A DNA stretch of 50,503 bases from an uncultured Clostridia bacterium. Lineage in GTDB: Bacteria; Bacillota; Clostridia; Christensenellales; Borkfalkiaceae. Where the stretch lies: contig CAJFGA010000004.1 in NCBI GenBank assembly GCA_904374385.1, positions 1-50,503 of the forward strand, given 5' to 3'. Of the stretch, positions 26,341 through 35,053 are shown piece after piece (the first letter of the stretch is position 1; each line of letters opens with the position of its first letter). A program made the position numbers and the translations under genes. Below the pieces are notes generated by a model that saw nothing but the letters and a program-made list of their open reading frames with translations, was not told where the DNA came from and did not search any database.

Positions 26341-27882
26341 TTATTTATCCGCCCTTTCGAAATAGGGCAGAACGGAAAGACCTGCGCTGACTTCCAGCGT
26401 TTGGCCGCCCTCATAGAGCGCACCGTCAAACCCCTTCCATCTGCCGCTCGGAAGGACGACCCTGCGCGATCTTGCGCCGCTTTTTAGCACGGGACAGACC
26501 AATAGCCGATCGCCGAGCATAAACTGATCGATAACGCGGGCAAGGCCCTCATGCGGAAATTCGTATTCGAGATAGCGCAGCATCGGTTCTCCGCTTGAGG
26601 CGGCGCGATGCGCCGTTTCGAGAATATAGTCACGATAGCGGCGATGCAGGGCGACACATTCCCTGACGATCGCAAGCGAACTTTCATCGAGCGCCCGCCA
26701 CGGCGCCGCGCTGAACTGCATCATCGGCATCAGTGCGGCAATTTGGGCATAGCGCACAAAAAGCTCCCGATCGGCGTTGCGGATCCGCTCTTCCGTAAAG
26801 GACAGATAGTTGCCGCCGCCGATCATATCCGGGCAGCTGTACAGGCTGCCGATGATCCCCTGCGCCAACCCGCAGGGGACAATGGAAGCGATACCGTCCT
26901 CTCCCCATTCGTTCAGTTTGTCGCACTGGCGCTGTACGAGCGGACGGGCGCCCCGCTTGAAGCAGGCGCGCAGTTCGTTATAACGGTAATTTTCGGCAAA
27001 GCGCGCCCACAATTCCGACTGTTCGTTGGCAGTGACGTTTCCCGCCGTCCGGTCGCCGTCGCTGTAAAAGGAAGCGTCGCCCGCGTCGAACTTGAACCCG
27101 TCTACGCCATAATCGGAGATCAGGGCATCCAGCTGCCCCTTCAGCCAATCAACGGCGCGGGGATTGGAAAGATCGAGGACGGCGGAATAGCCGTTCCACC
27201 ATTTTTTGACGGAAGGGCTCTTGTCCTCTTCCTGTACGAGCAAGCCCTGTTCCATGCAATAGCGGAATTCCTGCGTGTCGCAAGTGACAAACGGGCAGAC
27301 CCAGAGCATCACTTTATATCCGTACCCGTGCAATTCGTCGATCATGCCCTTCGGGTCGGGAAATTTCCCGCTGTGAAATTTCCAATTTCCGTAGCTTTCC
27401 GACCAGCCGTCGTCTATCATAAAGACGGAACAGGGAAAACCGTTTTCCTCGATACCCCTGGCAAAGCGCAAAATGTTTTCCTGCGTTTGGTGATAGGTCA
27501 ATTCGATCCAACTGTTAAACTGAATATCGAAAAAAGCATCGGGGACGCATTGACCGTTCGGCGGAAACAGGCGGCTGCACGCCGCCATATACGCCCCGCG
27601 CAGCGTTTCATATCCATCATACAGGACGGGAACGCCCTTCGAAGAGGCGATCGCGATCGTCCCGTTTTCTATGGTGAGATCGAATCCGGAAGAGCAGGCG
27701 ATATATCTCCCTCTGTTCGACACCAATAAGGGTGCCGCCTGGTTGGTCGTTTCGTTCGGGTCGAGCGATCTATGGAAAGCGCTCTCTGCCGTAAACGGCA
27801 TATGGATCCCGTCGACCGCGGCGCCGCCGTACCAACATTCTTCGGCCATCATGGCAAACGTAAAAAGCTTTTTGTCAGGCAT
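26341..27882 (-). CDS. GH31 family alpha-glycosidase (MYORG-like)
   Basis: A 513-residue retaining glycosidase with the GH31 barrel. MIDDGW (155-160), the nucleophile in DGFKFDAGD (Asp266) and a later CPDMIGGGNY segment are seen. The KFDAG form of the nucleophile motif, in place of the common WxDxxE, is shared with the MYORG-like branch, members of which include alpha-galactosidases. No signal peptide is visible and the N-terminal beta-sandwich is short. It is followed by the GH20 gene on the same strand, suggesting cooperative trimming of a mixed glycan in the cytoplasm. Specificity (alpha-galactose, alpha-glucose or alpha-xylose) is undetermined. Confidence 0.87.
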   Translation of the reverse strand: MPDKKLFTFAMMAEECWYGGAAVDGIHMPFTAESAFHRSLDPNETTNQAAPLLVSNRGRYIACSSGFDLTIENGTIAIASSKGVPVLYDGYETLRGAYMAACSRLFPPNGQCVPDAFFDIQFNSWIELTYHQTQENILRFARGIEENGFPCSVFMIDDGWSESYGNWKFHSGKFPDPKGMIDELHGYGYKVMLWVCPFVTCDTQEFRYCMEQGLLVQEEDKSPSVKKWWNGYSAVLDLSNPRAVDWLKGQLDALISDYGVDGFKFDAGDASFYSDGDRTAGNVTANEQSELWARFAENYRYNELRACFKRGARPLVQRQCDKLNEWGEDGIASIVPCGLAQGIIGSLYSCPDMIGGGNYLSFTEERIRNADRELFVRYAQIAALMPMMQFSAAPWRALDESSLAIVRECVALHRRYRDYILETAHRAASSGEPMLRYLEYEFPHEGLARVIDQFMLGDRLLVCPVLKSGARSRRVVLPSGRWKGFDGALYEGGQTLEVSAGLSVLPYFERADK

Positions 27883-28072
27883 GCCTCTTTTCCTCCTTGT
27901 ATGTAAAAATTGTCCTCTGAAAAGCTCCGCTTACATAGTTTAGCATAAAAACGCAGCCTTTGTACAAAAAATTCTTCATTTAAAAATATTTTTTAAAAGC
28001 GGCGCTGCCGCGCTCTTCGCCCGCCCTCTGCACTATACTTAACAGGCATAGTTAGGTATTCGACATTGATAT

Positions 28073-28101
28073 TTGACATACGCATCCAACGCCTGTATAA
28101 T
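28073..28101 (+). promoter_or_regulatory. Consensus promoter of the acetyltransferase gene
   Basis: TTGACA (28073-28078), 17 nt, TATAAT (28096-28101): an exact consensus. It gives a leader of about 22 nt with GGAG. Upstream of it, 27883-28072 shows only AT-rich sequence that should hold the GH31 promoter, which I could not pin down. Confidence 0.8.
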
Positions 28102-28129
28102 GGTATCAAAAAATTGTTCGGAGTGCAAG

Positions 28130-28696
28130 ATGGATATCGAAGAGTATAAAGAACGGATGAAAAATCGGGAATATATTTTCGCCGATACGGATGCGCACCG
28201 GCTGATGCACGGCGCCGCGGAAAGGGCGCGCCGCATCACCTGCGAGATCAACGGGAGCTTTCACACGGCAGAGGAACTGCGCGCCCTGTTTTCCGAATTG
28301 ATCGGGCAGCCGCTCGATGAAAATTTTGCCTTATTCCCGCCATTTTACACCGATTTCGGCAGAAATATTGCGCTCGGGAGAGGCGTTTTCATCAATGCGG
28401 GATGCTGTTTCCAAGATCAGGGCGGCATTGAGATCGGCGACAAGTGCCTGATCGGGCATCAGGTCGTTTTGGCGACGCTCAACCATGATCCCGCGCCCGA
28501 AAAGCGGGGCAATATGCTTCCCGCCCCCATCAAATTGGGAAAGCGCGTTTGGATCGGCGCACACGCGACGATCTTGGCCGGCGTGACGATCGGCGACAAT
28601 GCGATCGTCGCTGCGGGCGCCGTAGTAACTAAGGATGTACCTGCCAACGCCGTAGTCGGCGGCGTACCGGCAAAACTTATCAAGACGATCGGTTAA
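28130..28696 (+). CDS. Maltose/galactoside O-acetyltransferase-like protein
   Basis: A 188-residue CoA-dependent sugar O-acetyltransferase of the left-handed beta-helix class. The N-terminal helical Mac domain (residues 3-55, [15 protein letters not shown]) is followed by hexapeptide repeats (about 70-185, [37 protein letters not shown]). His in the LNHD segment is the likely base. Such enzymes acetylate non-metabolisable or excess sugars, often as detoxification. The start is fixed by GGAG and the promoter just upstream. Its 3' end overlaps that of the convergent aroK gene by four bases. Confidence 0.9.
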   Translation: MDIEEYKERMKNREYIFADTDAHRLMHGAAERARRITCEINGSFHTAEELRALFSELIGQPLDENFALFPPFYTDFGRNIALGRGVFINAGCCFQDQGGIEIGDKCLIGHQVVLATLNHDPAPEKRGNMLPAPIKLGKRVWIGAHATILAGVTIGDNAIVAAGAVVTKDVPANAVVGGVPAKLIKTIG

Positions 28697-29208
28697 TTTT
28701 TTTGTTTTCCTACGCCCGCCATGATCGCGGCGACCGTGCCGTCGATATTCAAGCCGTCGCAATCAACGACGACGTCCGCATATTTTTCATAGAGGGGCGC
28801 GCGCTCGGCATACAGCTGTGCGAGCGTTTCCCCCTTTCTTTTCATGACGACGCCGCGGCGGAAAATATCCTTGTCGGCAAGGCGCCGCTCCGATTCCTGC
28901 AGGCTGAGCCGCAGATAGACGACCTTTCCGATCTCCTTTAGATGCGCCATCGCCCTTTCCCCGTACACGACGCTGCCGCCCGTAGAGATAACGCACCGCT
29001 CCGCCCACAGGGCGGCGTTGACGCGCTCTTCGATGGCGATAAAGCCCTCGGCGCCCTCGCGCGCGATGATGTCGCATAAAAGCGCCTTCTCTTCATTTTG
29101 GATGAGAAGATCGGAATCGATATAGCCGTAGCCGATGGTCTTGGCGAGCAAAACGCCCGCCGTGCTTTTGCCCGATGCGGGCATCCCGATGAGAACGATG
29201 TTTTCCAT
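28693..29208 (-). CDS. aroK: Shikimate kinase
   Basis: Phosphorylates shikimate at the 3-hydroxyl in the chorismate pathway; cytoplasmic. In 171 residues it has the P-loop GMPASGKST, the shikimate-binding DSD motif (YIDSDLLIQ), GGSVV (the usual GGGxV region has Ser in the third Gly position), and a lid segment with KDIFRRG. The ATG was chosen because the seven codons upstream read through the -10 box. The promoter (TTGACG-N17-TATAAT) predicts a start about three bases before this ATG and there is no Shine-Dalgarno sequence. It stands alone, away from other aro genes. Confidence 0.9.
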   Translation of the reverse strand: MENIVLIGMPASGKSTAGVLLAKTIGYGYIDSDLLIQNEEKALLCDIIAREGAEGFIAIEERVNAALWAERCVISTGGSVVYGERAMAHLKEIGKVVYLRLSLQESERRLADKDIFRRGVVMKRKGETLAQLYAERAPLYEKYADVVVDCDGLNIDGTVAAIMAGVGKQKN

Positions 29209-29217
29209 AACGGAAAA

Positions 29218-29246
29218 ATTATACCGCAAAAGCGCGCGCCCGTCAA
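29218..29246 (-). promoter_or_regulatory. aroK promoter (near-leaderless)
   Basis: Minus-strand TTGACG (29246-29241), 17 nt, TATAAT (29223-29218). The predicted start, near 29211, leaves a leader of only a few bases. Confidence 0.7.
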
Positions 29247-29294
29247 TTTTTTGCGCGGTCCATACACGTTTTTACCGCAAACGCGCAAAAAGAT

Positions 29295-29323
29295 TTGAAC
29301 GGACGGGCGTTTTTTGCTATAAT
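29295..29323 (+). promoter_or_regulatory. mutY promoter (leaderless)
   Basis: TTGAAC (29295-29300), 17 nt, TATAAT (29318-29323). The predicted start coincides with the ATG at 29330. Confidence 0.7.
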
Positions 29324-29329
29324 ACGGCT

Positions 29330-30364
29330 ATGGACAGAAACGAAAAATTTGCCGCCTTGCCCGCCCCCCTGCTCGCTTGGTACGATCAAAACAAGCGGGA
29401 TCTTCCTTGGCGGGAGAACACCGACCCTTACCGCGTATGGGTTTCTGAGATCATGCTGCAGCAGACGCGCGTAGAGGCGGCGCGCGATTATTATATCCGA
29501 TTTTTACGGGAATTACCGACGGTAGAGGCGCTCGCCGCCTGCCCCGAAGAAAAGCTGTTAAAACTGTGGGAGGGCCTCGGCTACTACAGCCGCGCCAAAA
29601 ATATGCAAAGGGCGGCAAAGGAGATCGCCGCCCGCGGCGGCTTTCCGGAACGGGCGGAAGAACTCAGAAAATTGCCGGGCGTGGGAGAATATACGGCGGG
29701 GGCGATCTCTTCCATCGCCTTCGGCAATCCCGCCCCCGCGGTAGACGGCAATGTGGTGCGCGTGCTTTCGCGCATCATGGGAGACGGCGAGGCGCAGGAT
29801 ATACTGCGCAAGCGGTATTTTGCCGAACTTGCCCCCATATACCCCGCCGGACGGTGCGGCGATTTTACGCAGAGCCTGATGGAACTGGGCGCCCTGCTGT
29901 GCCTACCCGCCTCCCCGCGCTGCCTGCTTTGCCCCGTCTACGCGCTGTGCGCGACGAAGAGCGACGCCCTGCCCGCCAAGCGCGATAAGCCCGCCCGCAA
30001 AGAGACGGAGATGACCGTTTTTTTGTTTCGCGGCGACAACGGCCTGTGGCTGGGCAAGCGGGGAAGCGGCGTATTGGCGGGAATGACCGAATTTTATAAC
30101 CGCGAACAGAAGATGTCGGCTGCCGAAGCGCATACATTTTTGCAAGGAGCGGGGCTGCAACATTTTTGCCTGCAGCGCGCCGGGGCGCATAAGCACATAT
30201 TTACTCACCTTGTTTGGCATATGACCGCCTATACCGTCGACACGCAGCAAGCCCTTTCCTCCCTTCCCGCTTTTGCGGAATTGAAATTTTATACAAAAAA
30301 AGAGGCGGAAGAGAGCGTTTCTCTCCCCTCCGCCTTCCGCTGGTGCATGCAGTGGATCAAATAA
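29330..30364 (+). CDS. mutY: A/G-specific adenine DNA glycosylase MutY
   Basis: Removes adenine mispaired with 8-oxoguanine. The 344 residues show the catalytic glutamate region SEIMLQQTRVE, the helix-hairpin-helix LPGVGEYTAGAI, the catalytic aspartate in VDGNVVRVLSR, and a [4Fe-4S] cluster with spacing C-x6-C-x2-C-x5-C (CLPASPRCLLCPVYALC). A NUDIX-like C-terminal domain follows (about 225-340) for 8-oxoG recognition. It is divergent from aroK with 121 bp between them. The start at ATG 29330 is fixed by the promoter; the open frame extends upstream but only through promoter sequence. Confidence 0.95.
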   Translation: MDRNEKFAALPAPLLAWYDQNKRDLPWRENTDPYRVWVSEIMLQQTRVEAARDYYIRFLRELPTVEALAACPEEKLLKLWEGLGYYSRAKNMQRAAKEIAARGGFPERAEELRKLPGVGEYTAGAISSIAFGNPAPAVDGNVVRVLSRIMGDGEAQDILRKRYFAELAPIYPAGRCGDFTQSLMELGALLCLPASPRCLLCPVYALCATKSDALPAKRDKPARKETEMTVFLFRGDNGLWLGKRGSGVLAGMTEFYNREQKMSAAEAHTFLQGAGLQHFCLQRAGAHKHIFTHLVWHMTAYTVDTQQALSSLPAFAELKFYTKKEAEESVSLPSAFRWCMQWIK

Positions 30365-30373
30365 AGACTTATC

Positions 30374-30403
30374 AAAAGGCTGCCGCCAATGCGGCGGCCT
30401 TTT
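30374..30403 (+). terminator. Intrinsic terminator of mutY
   Basis: A 13-bp stem with one G-T pair (AAAAGGCTGCCGC, 30374-30386, with GCGGCGGCCTTTT, 30391-30403), loop CAAT, ending in a T run. Confidence 0.8.
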
Positions 30404-30650
30404 CACATCCGTCCGTTTCGGCAATTTCGCCCGCCTTTAACACGCCGGGAATGAGGACTTCCCCTACCGATCGCCATTGCAGCAGCGCAGCCGTGCGCTC
30501 GTAAGGAATGCGAATGCCCGCATGTTTTTTCTCGCTTCCCTCCTGACGGGAGAAACGCCCGCATAGTTTACCTTTTGCCTTCCCCCTCATCTGTCGCCTT
30601 CGGTGACAGATGAGGGGGAAGCCTTTTTGATTTACGCGTTACATGCAAAA
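30404..30650. repeat. Intergenic stretch with a long palindromic repeat copy
   Basis: Contains a hairpin with a stem of about 20 bp: CTTCCCCCTCATCTGTC (30579-30595) pairs with GACAGATGAGGGGGAAG (30605-30621) around GCCTTCGGT, followed by CCTTTTTG. It is the clearest copy of the repeat family seen also at 5.7, 24.4 and 35.7 kb. The remaining part (30404-30570) has a minus-strand open frame ending at 30372 whose last codons are the mutY terminator; it is not supported as a gene. Confidence 0.6.
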
Positions 30651-30673
30651 CTCCGCCGGCTAAGCCGGCGGAG
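30651..30673 (-). terminator. Intrinsic terminator after the kor-operon membrane gene
   Basis: CTCCGCCGGCT (30651-30661) and AGCCGGCGGAG (30663-30673) form an 11-bp stem. TTTTGC follows on the minus strand. Confidence 0.7.
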
Positions 30674-30680
30674 CATTCCG

Positions 30681-32195
30681 TTATGGGTTCATCATGATAT
30701 ATAAATTTTCGGTGTCTGCCTCGGAGAGCAGCGCGCGTAAAAACGCTTCGGCGTTTTCCTTCTTTTCAAACAACTCTTCGATGAGCGTTTCCCAAGAGAC
30801 GGCCTCTTCTTCCGTTTCCTCGCGGGCGATAAATTCAGCGCCGCTTTCCGCGGCGATCATCTCCTGCGGGGGAGATGCCGGCATCTGAAAGAAGGGCGCA
30901 CTCACACGCGCGCAGTAAAATTCGCCCTGAATGCAGACAAATCCGCGCACAAGGCCGTCTGCCGAATAGGAGAACACCGCATTTTCCGCGCGCTCGCGCT
31001 CGCTTTCGGCGTAAGCTGCGAGCAGCTCTTTTTCGAGCGCGTCGTTCTTCGCGATATCCTCTTTCGGCACGTTCGCATAGATCGCCCGCCTGTCGCGCCC
31101 GCGCGGAAATCCGATAAATGTGACCCCTTTATGCCGCACGACGGCAACATAAAAAACGCGCGACTGCCCGTTGATTTTATACAGCTCCGCCTTCTTTACA
31201 TGGCCGAAGATATTGAGCGTTGCCGTTGCATTGCCTTCCGCGGGAGATGCGTTTTCGGTAGAGAGCACATCGACGCCGTCCATATAATACTGCGCACAGC
31301 GGGTAAATGCGCCCTCCTTCGCGCGATAGAGCTTAGCGGCGAGCGGGCGCGTTTTGCGCCGTTTTTTCGGTTTTTTGTCCTTTTTGGCATCCCCCGTTTT
31401 CCGCCGGGCAAAAAGATACAGCCAAATCAACAGCGCCGTCACGACGACGATGAATGCCAATCCGACCGCGTGCTGCCATGCGAACGGAATGAGCGCGGCA
31501 AAGAATGCGGCGTGCAGCGCGCAGGAGAGCAGGCATGCGATCGCATATCCCCTGCCGAACGAAAAGGCCGCAGGCTCGTTTGCTCCCTGTTTTTCCCTTT
31601 TGCATTCCCATCGCCAAAGCGCAAAACCAGCGATCGCGAAAGGTATAAATATAAAGGAAACGATCGCCGCAAACGTATTGTCATAATCTCCGGCAACGGC
31701 AAAGCCGACCGCAAACGCCGCAAAAATAACGGACATCAGGGCAAGACAAAAAAATTGCACGGCAAAACTGATTTTCCTGCTGTGCGCCGAAGGATAGCCC
31801 TTGCCCGCGGCGCGCAAATAATTCTTTGCCTGCCGCGCATATTTCTGCGCGCGCGCAAAGTCTTCCTCGCCGATGACGGGCGCCGTACCCTCGCCTTCCC
31901 GCGCGGGCAGGGCGGGAAGGGCGGCGATCTCCGCCCAAAAGCCTTCCTGCCAGGCCTCTTTCCAATACCGCCCGCGGGCAGCCAATTTGACCTCGTCGCA
32001 GGCGTACAGGCGCCCCGCCGCAAAGATGAGCAGGCGAGCCGCACACAGCCTCTGCATGGAGGCATTCAGCACGTCTCGCCCGATTTTTTCTTTACTTTCC
32101 GCAAGGCAGAGAGCTGCAAACTGCGCCAAATCGTCAAAAGGCATATACTGCGCAAAAGTCTCGAGTGTCTGCCGGTCGAAAGCGTTGAGTTCCAT
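30681..32195 (-). CDS. Membrane protein of unknown function
   Basis: 504 residues with no family that I recognise. A soluble helical N-terminal part (about 1-140) is followed by four hydrophobic segments (about 145-170, 180-200, 220-245 and 248-268). Then come a very basic loop (KKDKKPKKRRKTR), a beta-rich domain (about 300-390) and an acidic C-terminus (about 455-500). AAGGAG precedes the ATG. It starts 18 bp after the gamma subunit of the 2-oxoacid:ferredoxin oxidoreductase and is likely the last gene of that operon, although nothing in the sequence links it to electron transfer. Confidence 0.75.
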   Translation of the reverse strand: MELNAFDRQTLETFAQYMPFDDLAQFAALCLAESKEKIGRDVLNASMQRLCAARLLIFAAGRLYACDEVKLAARGRYWKEAWQEGFWAEIAALPALPAREGEGTAPVIGEEDFARAQKYARQAKNYLRAAGKGYPSAHSRKISFAVQFFCLALMSVIFAAFAVGFAVAGDYDNTFAAIVSFIFIPFAIAGFALWRWECKREKQGANEPAAFSFGRGYAIACLLSCALHAAFFAALIPFAWQHAVGLAFIVVVTALLIWLYLFARRKTGDAKKDKKPKKRRKTRPLAAKLYRAKEGAFTRCAQYYMDGVDVLSTENASPAEGNATATLNIFGHVKKAELYKINGQSRVFYVAVVRHKGVTFIGFPRGRDRRAIYANVPKEDIAKNDALEKELLAAYAESERERAENAVFSYSADGLVRGFVCIQGEFYCARVSAPFFQMPASPPQEMIAAESGAEFIAREETEEEAVSWETLIEELFEKKENAEAFLRALLSEADTENLYIMMNP

Positions 32196-32213
32196 ATTCT
32201 CCTTCTGCCGCCA

Positions 32214-32750
32214 TTATTTTTTTTCCGCGGCTTCTTTGCCGAGTTTAAAGGCGCGCTCGTTGATCTCCATGAGCGCGGGCTTGCCGACGAATTTTTCGTT
32301 GAGGCAATTGATGATGCTCTTATCCTTCACGATCTGTGTCGCCCGGCAAAGCGCCCCTAAAATGACAATATTCGCGCTGCGGATGTCGCCCGCCTCCATG
32401 GCGAGATCGTTCGCGGCGATGTCGTAGACGGCAATATCGTCTCTGCCCGCGTAGCAGTCTGACATGGAGCCGTTGACGATGACGATGCCGCCCTTTTTGA
32501 CGCGCGGCGTGAATTTGTGAAAGCTCGGGCTGTTCATCGCGATGAGCACGTCCGGCTCGTTGCAAAGGGGAGAAGCGATCTCTTCCTCTGAAATGATGAC
32601 CGAGCAATTCGCCGTGCCGCCGCGCATTTCCGGCCCGTACGCGGGAAGATAGGAAACTTCTTTGCCCTCTTTCAGCCCGCTTTCGGCGAGCATCTTGCCC
32701 GCAGAGAGAACGCCCTGGCCGCCCTGGCCTGCCAATAAAATTTTGATCAT
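32214..32750 (-). CDS. 2-oxoacid:ferredoxin oxidoreductase gamma subunit
   Basis: The catalytic gamma domain of a ferredoxin-dependent 2-oxoacid oxidoreductase (178 residues). The opening ILLAGQGGQGVLSAGK and the SYLPAYGPEMRGGTANCSV segment are diagnostic. With the alpha and beta subunits and ferredoxin it would oxidise a 2-oxoacid with CoA to acyl-CoA, CO2 and reduced ferredoxin. One base separates it from the beta-subunit stop. The set matches clusters annotated VorABC or KorABC in Clostridia; branched-chain 2-oxoacid versus 2-oxoglutarate preference cannot be told here. Confidence 0.92.
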   Translation of the reverse strand: MIKILLAGQGGQGVLSAGKMLAESGLKEGKEVSYLPAYGPEMRGGTANCSVIISEEEIASPLCNEPDVLIAMNSPSFHKFTPRVKKGGIVIVNGSMSDCYAGRDDIAVYDIAANDLAMEAGDIRSANIVILGALCRATQIVKDKSIINCLNEKFVGKPALMEINERAFKLGKEAAEKK

Positions 32751-32751
32751 T

Positions 32752-33501
32752 TTACGCCCTCCCCTCCGATTTATCGCGATATACGCCGAGCGGGAAAGTC
32801 TTGCTCGTCTCTTCCGCCATGAAGCGGAGCGCCTCGATCGGCTTCATGTGCCAGTTGGTCGGGCAGGAAACGAGCACTTCGACAAAGGAGTATCCCCTGC
32901 CTTCCGCCTGGAATTGAAGCGCCTTTTTGATCGCCTTTTTGGCCGCCAAAACGTGCTTGACGTCGTGCGTGGAGACGCGCTCAATATAATACGGCGCATC
33001 GAGGGTCGCCAGCAGTTCGCATACGCGGATGGGATACCCGTTGACCGCGGGGTCGCGCCCGTTTTGGCAGGTAGTCGCCTTCTGCCCGATCAAAGTGGTG
33101 GGCGCCATTTGGCCGCCCGTCATGCCGTATATGCTGTTGTTGATGAAGATAATGGTAATGTGCTCGCCGCGCGCCGCCGCATGCACCGTTTCCGCCATGC
33201 CGATGGATGCGAGGTCGCCGTCGCCCTGGTAAACGAACACGAGCCTGTCGGGCAGGCACCGCTTGATGCCCGTCGCGACGGCGGGAGCGCGGCCGTGCGC
33301 CGCTTCCTGCATGTCGCAATTAAAATAATCGTACGCAAATACCGCGCAGCCGACGGGAGCGATGCCGATCGCCTTATCCTGCAAGCCGAGCTCTTCGATG
33401 CTCTCCGCGACCAGCCTGTGCACGATGCCGTGCGTGCAGCCGGGGCAGTAATGCAGGTGCGCGTCTGTCAGCATTTTTGTTTTTTGAAATACTTTCGCCA
33501 T
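32752..33501 (-). CDS. 2-oxoacid:ferredoxin oxidoreductase beta (TPP) subunit
   Basis: Thiamine-diphosphate-binding subunit of 249 residues. It has HYCPGCTHGIVHRL near the start, GDGDLASIGMAE with a downstream NNSIYGMTGGQ (the GDG...NN TPP-binding signature), and a C-terminal SCPTNWHMKP. The single CPGC plus further cysteines can ligate a proximal [4Fe-4S] cluster in this class. It lies three bases downstream of the alpha gene. Confidence 0.93.
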   Translation of the reverse strand: MAKVFQKTKMLTDAHLHYCPGCTHGIVHRLVAESIEELGLQDKAIGIAPVGCAVFAYDYFNCDMQEAAHGRAPAVATGIKRCLPDRLVFVYQGDGDLASIGMAETVHAAARGEHITIIFINNSIYGMTGGQMAPTTLIGQKATTCQNGRDPAVNGYPIRVCELLATLDAPYYIERVSTHDVKHVLAAKKAIKKALQFQAEGRGYSFVEVLVSCPTNWHMKPIEALRFMAEETSKTFPLGVYRDKSEGRA

Positions 33502-33504
33502 AAT

Positions 33505-34581
33505 TTATACCTCTTGGGGAAGGCGCGCCTTTGCGAGCGCGTTCTTGGCCGCCGCGACGACCTCCTCTTCGTCCATGACGTTGCCGCCCGTTCTGCCGTA
33601 AAAATAGACGGGCTTTTTGCCGTTGACGGCAAGGCGGACGTCTTCGATCATCTGCCCGAGCGAAAGCTCGACGGTGAGGAACGCCTCGGCGCGCTCTGCC
33701 GCTTTCGCATAGGTTTCCGAGGGGAAAGGATACAGCGTGATCGGGCGGATCACGCCCGCCTTGATCCCCTGCTTTCTGAGCGTTTTGACCGCGCTCTTGC
33801 AGATGCGCGCGACGGTGCCGTATGCGGTGATGACGATCTCCGCGTCGTCCGTCATATACGTTTCGCACTGTTTTTCACAGGAGGCGATCAGGTCGTACGT
33901 CCTCTGCATCTCGTTGACGTGCGGCTCCAATTCCTCCGGCTTGATGATCAGGCTGTTCAAAACGCGCCTGTTTTCGCCGTAGCCGCCGTCTGTCGCCCAA
34001 TCTTTTTTGGGGATGTCGGAAAGGGGCCGCATCGGGGGAAGCTCGACCGGTTCCATCAGCTGGCCGATCATCCCGTCGGCAAGCAGCATGACGGGCACGC
34101 GGTATTTGTCGGCAAGGTCAAAGGCGCGATAGGTAAAGTCGCACGCCTCCTGCACGGAGCTGGGCGCAAGCACGATGAGGTGATAGTCGCCGTGCCCGCC
34201 CCCCTTGGTCGCCTGAAAATAGTCGCCCTGCGCGGGTAAAATGCCGCCCAAACCGGGGCCGGCGCGCATGATGTTGACGACGACGCAAGGAATGCGCGCG
34301 CAGGCGATATATGAAATGCCCTCTTGCTTGAGGCTGATGCCGGGGCTGGAGGAGCTGGTCATGGCGCGAATGCCCGCGCCGCCCGCGCCGTATACCATGT
34401 TGATGGCGGCGACTTCCGACTCTGCCTGCACGAACACGCCGCCCACCTTGGGCATGTTGACGGACATGTACTCGGGAACTTCGTTCTGCGGGGTGATGGG
34501 ATAGCCGAAAAAAGCGCGGCAACCGTTGCGGATAGCGCCCTCGCAGATCGCTTCCGTCCCGTGTAATAAAATTTTAGACAT
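33505..34581 (-). CDS. 2-oxoacid:ferredoxin oxidoreductase alpha subunit (VorB-like)
   Basis: A 358-residue alpha subunit. The N-terminal pyrimidine-binding domain has GNxA-like GTEAICEGAIRNGCRAFFGYPITPQNEVPEYM spread over the first 40 residues, followed by SSSSPGISLKQEG and a C-terminal swivelling domain (about 240-350). The ATG with GGAGG seven bases before it was chosen; upstream in-frame codons cover the intergenic region. The closest naming in Clostridia is subunit VorB of 3-methyl-2-oxobutanoate:ferredoxin oxidoreductase, which I give as likely but not proven. Confidence 0.92.
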   Translation of the reverse strand: MSKILLHGTEAICEGAIRNGCRAFFGYPITPQNEVPEYMSVNMPKVGGVFVQAESEVAAINMVYGAGGAGIRAMTSSSSPGISLKQEGISYIACARIPCVVVNIMRAGPGLGGILPAQGDYFQATKGGGHGDYHLIVLAPSSVQEACDFTYRAFDLADKYRVPVMLLADGMIGQLMEPVELPPMRPLSDIPKKDWATDGGYGENRRVLNSLIIKPEELEPHVNEMQRTYDLIASCEKQCETYMTDDAEIVITAYGTVARICKSAVKTLRKQGIKAGVIRPITLYPFPSETYAKAAERAEAFLTVELSLGQMIEDVRLAVNGKKPVYFYGRTGGNVMDEEEVVAAAKNALAKARLPQEV

Positions 34582-34642
34582 AAATAACCTCCGTGTTCGC
34601 GCGTTTTGCGGCGAGCCGCGCAAAACTCTTCGCGCAAAACAT

Positions 34643-34849
34643 TTATCTTTCCACCTCGATCGCGCAGTCGGGGCACATGATCGCACAGAATGCGCACCCG
34701 ATACAGTTCTGCGGATTCACCTTTTCCGCGACAAAATATCCGTTTGCGTTCATGCGGTGCTCACTCAAAGAAATCACGTTCTTCGGGCACGCATCCGCGC
34801 ACAGGCCGCAGCCCTTGCAAACTTTTTCGTCGATCGTGATATTCGCCAT
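34643..34849 (-). CDS. 2x[4Fe-4S] ferredoxin subunit
   Basis: A 68-residue ferredoxin with two CxxCxxCxxxCP motifs (CKGCGLCADACP and CIGCAFCAIMCP). It is the delta subunit or electron acceptor of the oxidoreductase encoded directly downstream and is the first gene of the operon. GGAGGG lies about six bases before the ATG. A promoter TTTATT-N17-TATAAT (34933-34905) and a leader hairpin (CTCCGCCC/GGGCGGAG, 34867-34888) lie upstream. Confidence 0.93.
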   Translation of the reverse strand: MANITIDEKVCKGCGLCADACPKNVISLSEHRMNANGYFVAEKVNPQNCIGCAFCAIMCPDCAIEVER

Positions 34850-35015
34850 TGTGTTCCCTCCACCTGCTCCGCCCCTCTGCGGGCGGAGAATTATGCTTCC
34901 TTTCATTATATACCATCACGCGACAAAAATAAAGCGGTTTTCGACACCGCAGCGCAAAAAATTACGTAAAGCCGCAAGAAAAAACAGGAAAATTATGTAA
35001 ATGTGAGCAAATCGT

Positions 35016-35044
35016 TTGCCAAACGGCACAAATGCGTGTATCAT
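35016..35044 (+). promoter_or_regulatory. Promoter of the small membrane protein gene (near-leaderless)
   Basis: TTGCCA (35016-35021), 17 nt, TATCAT (35039-35044). The predicted start, about 35051, is three bases before the ATG. Confidence 0.55.
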
Positions 35045-35053
35045 GGTGGTACT

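Noticed and set aside
30372-30590. 72-codon minus-strand frame after mutY
   Set aside because: Its last codons are the mutY terminator and its first codons run through the palindromic repeat. No ribosome-binding site or recognised family; a gene remnant cannot be excluded.
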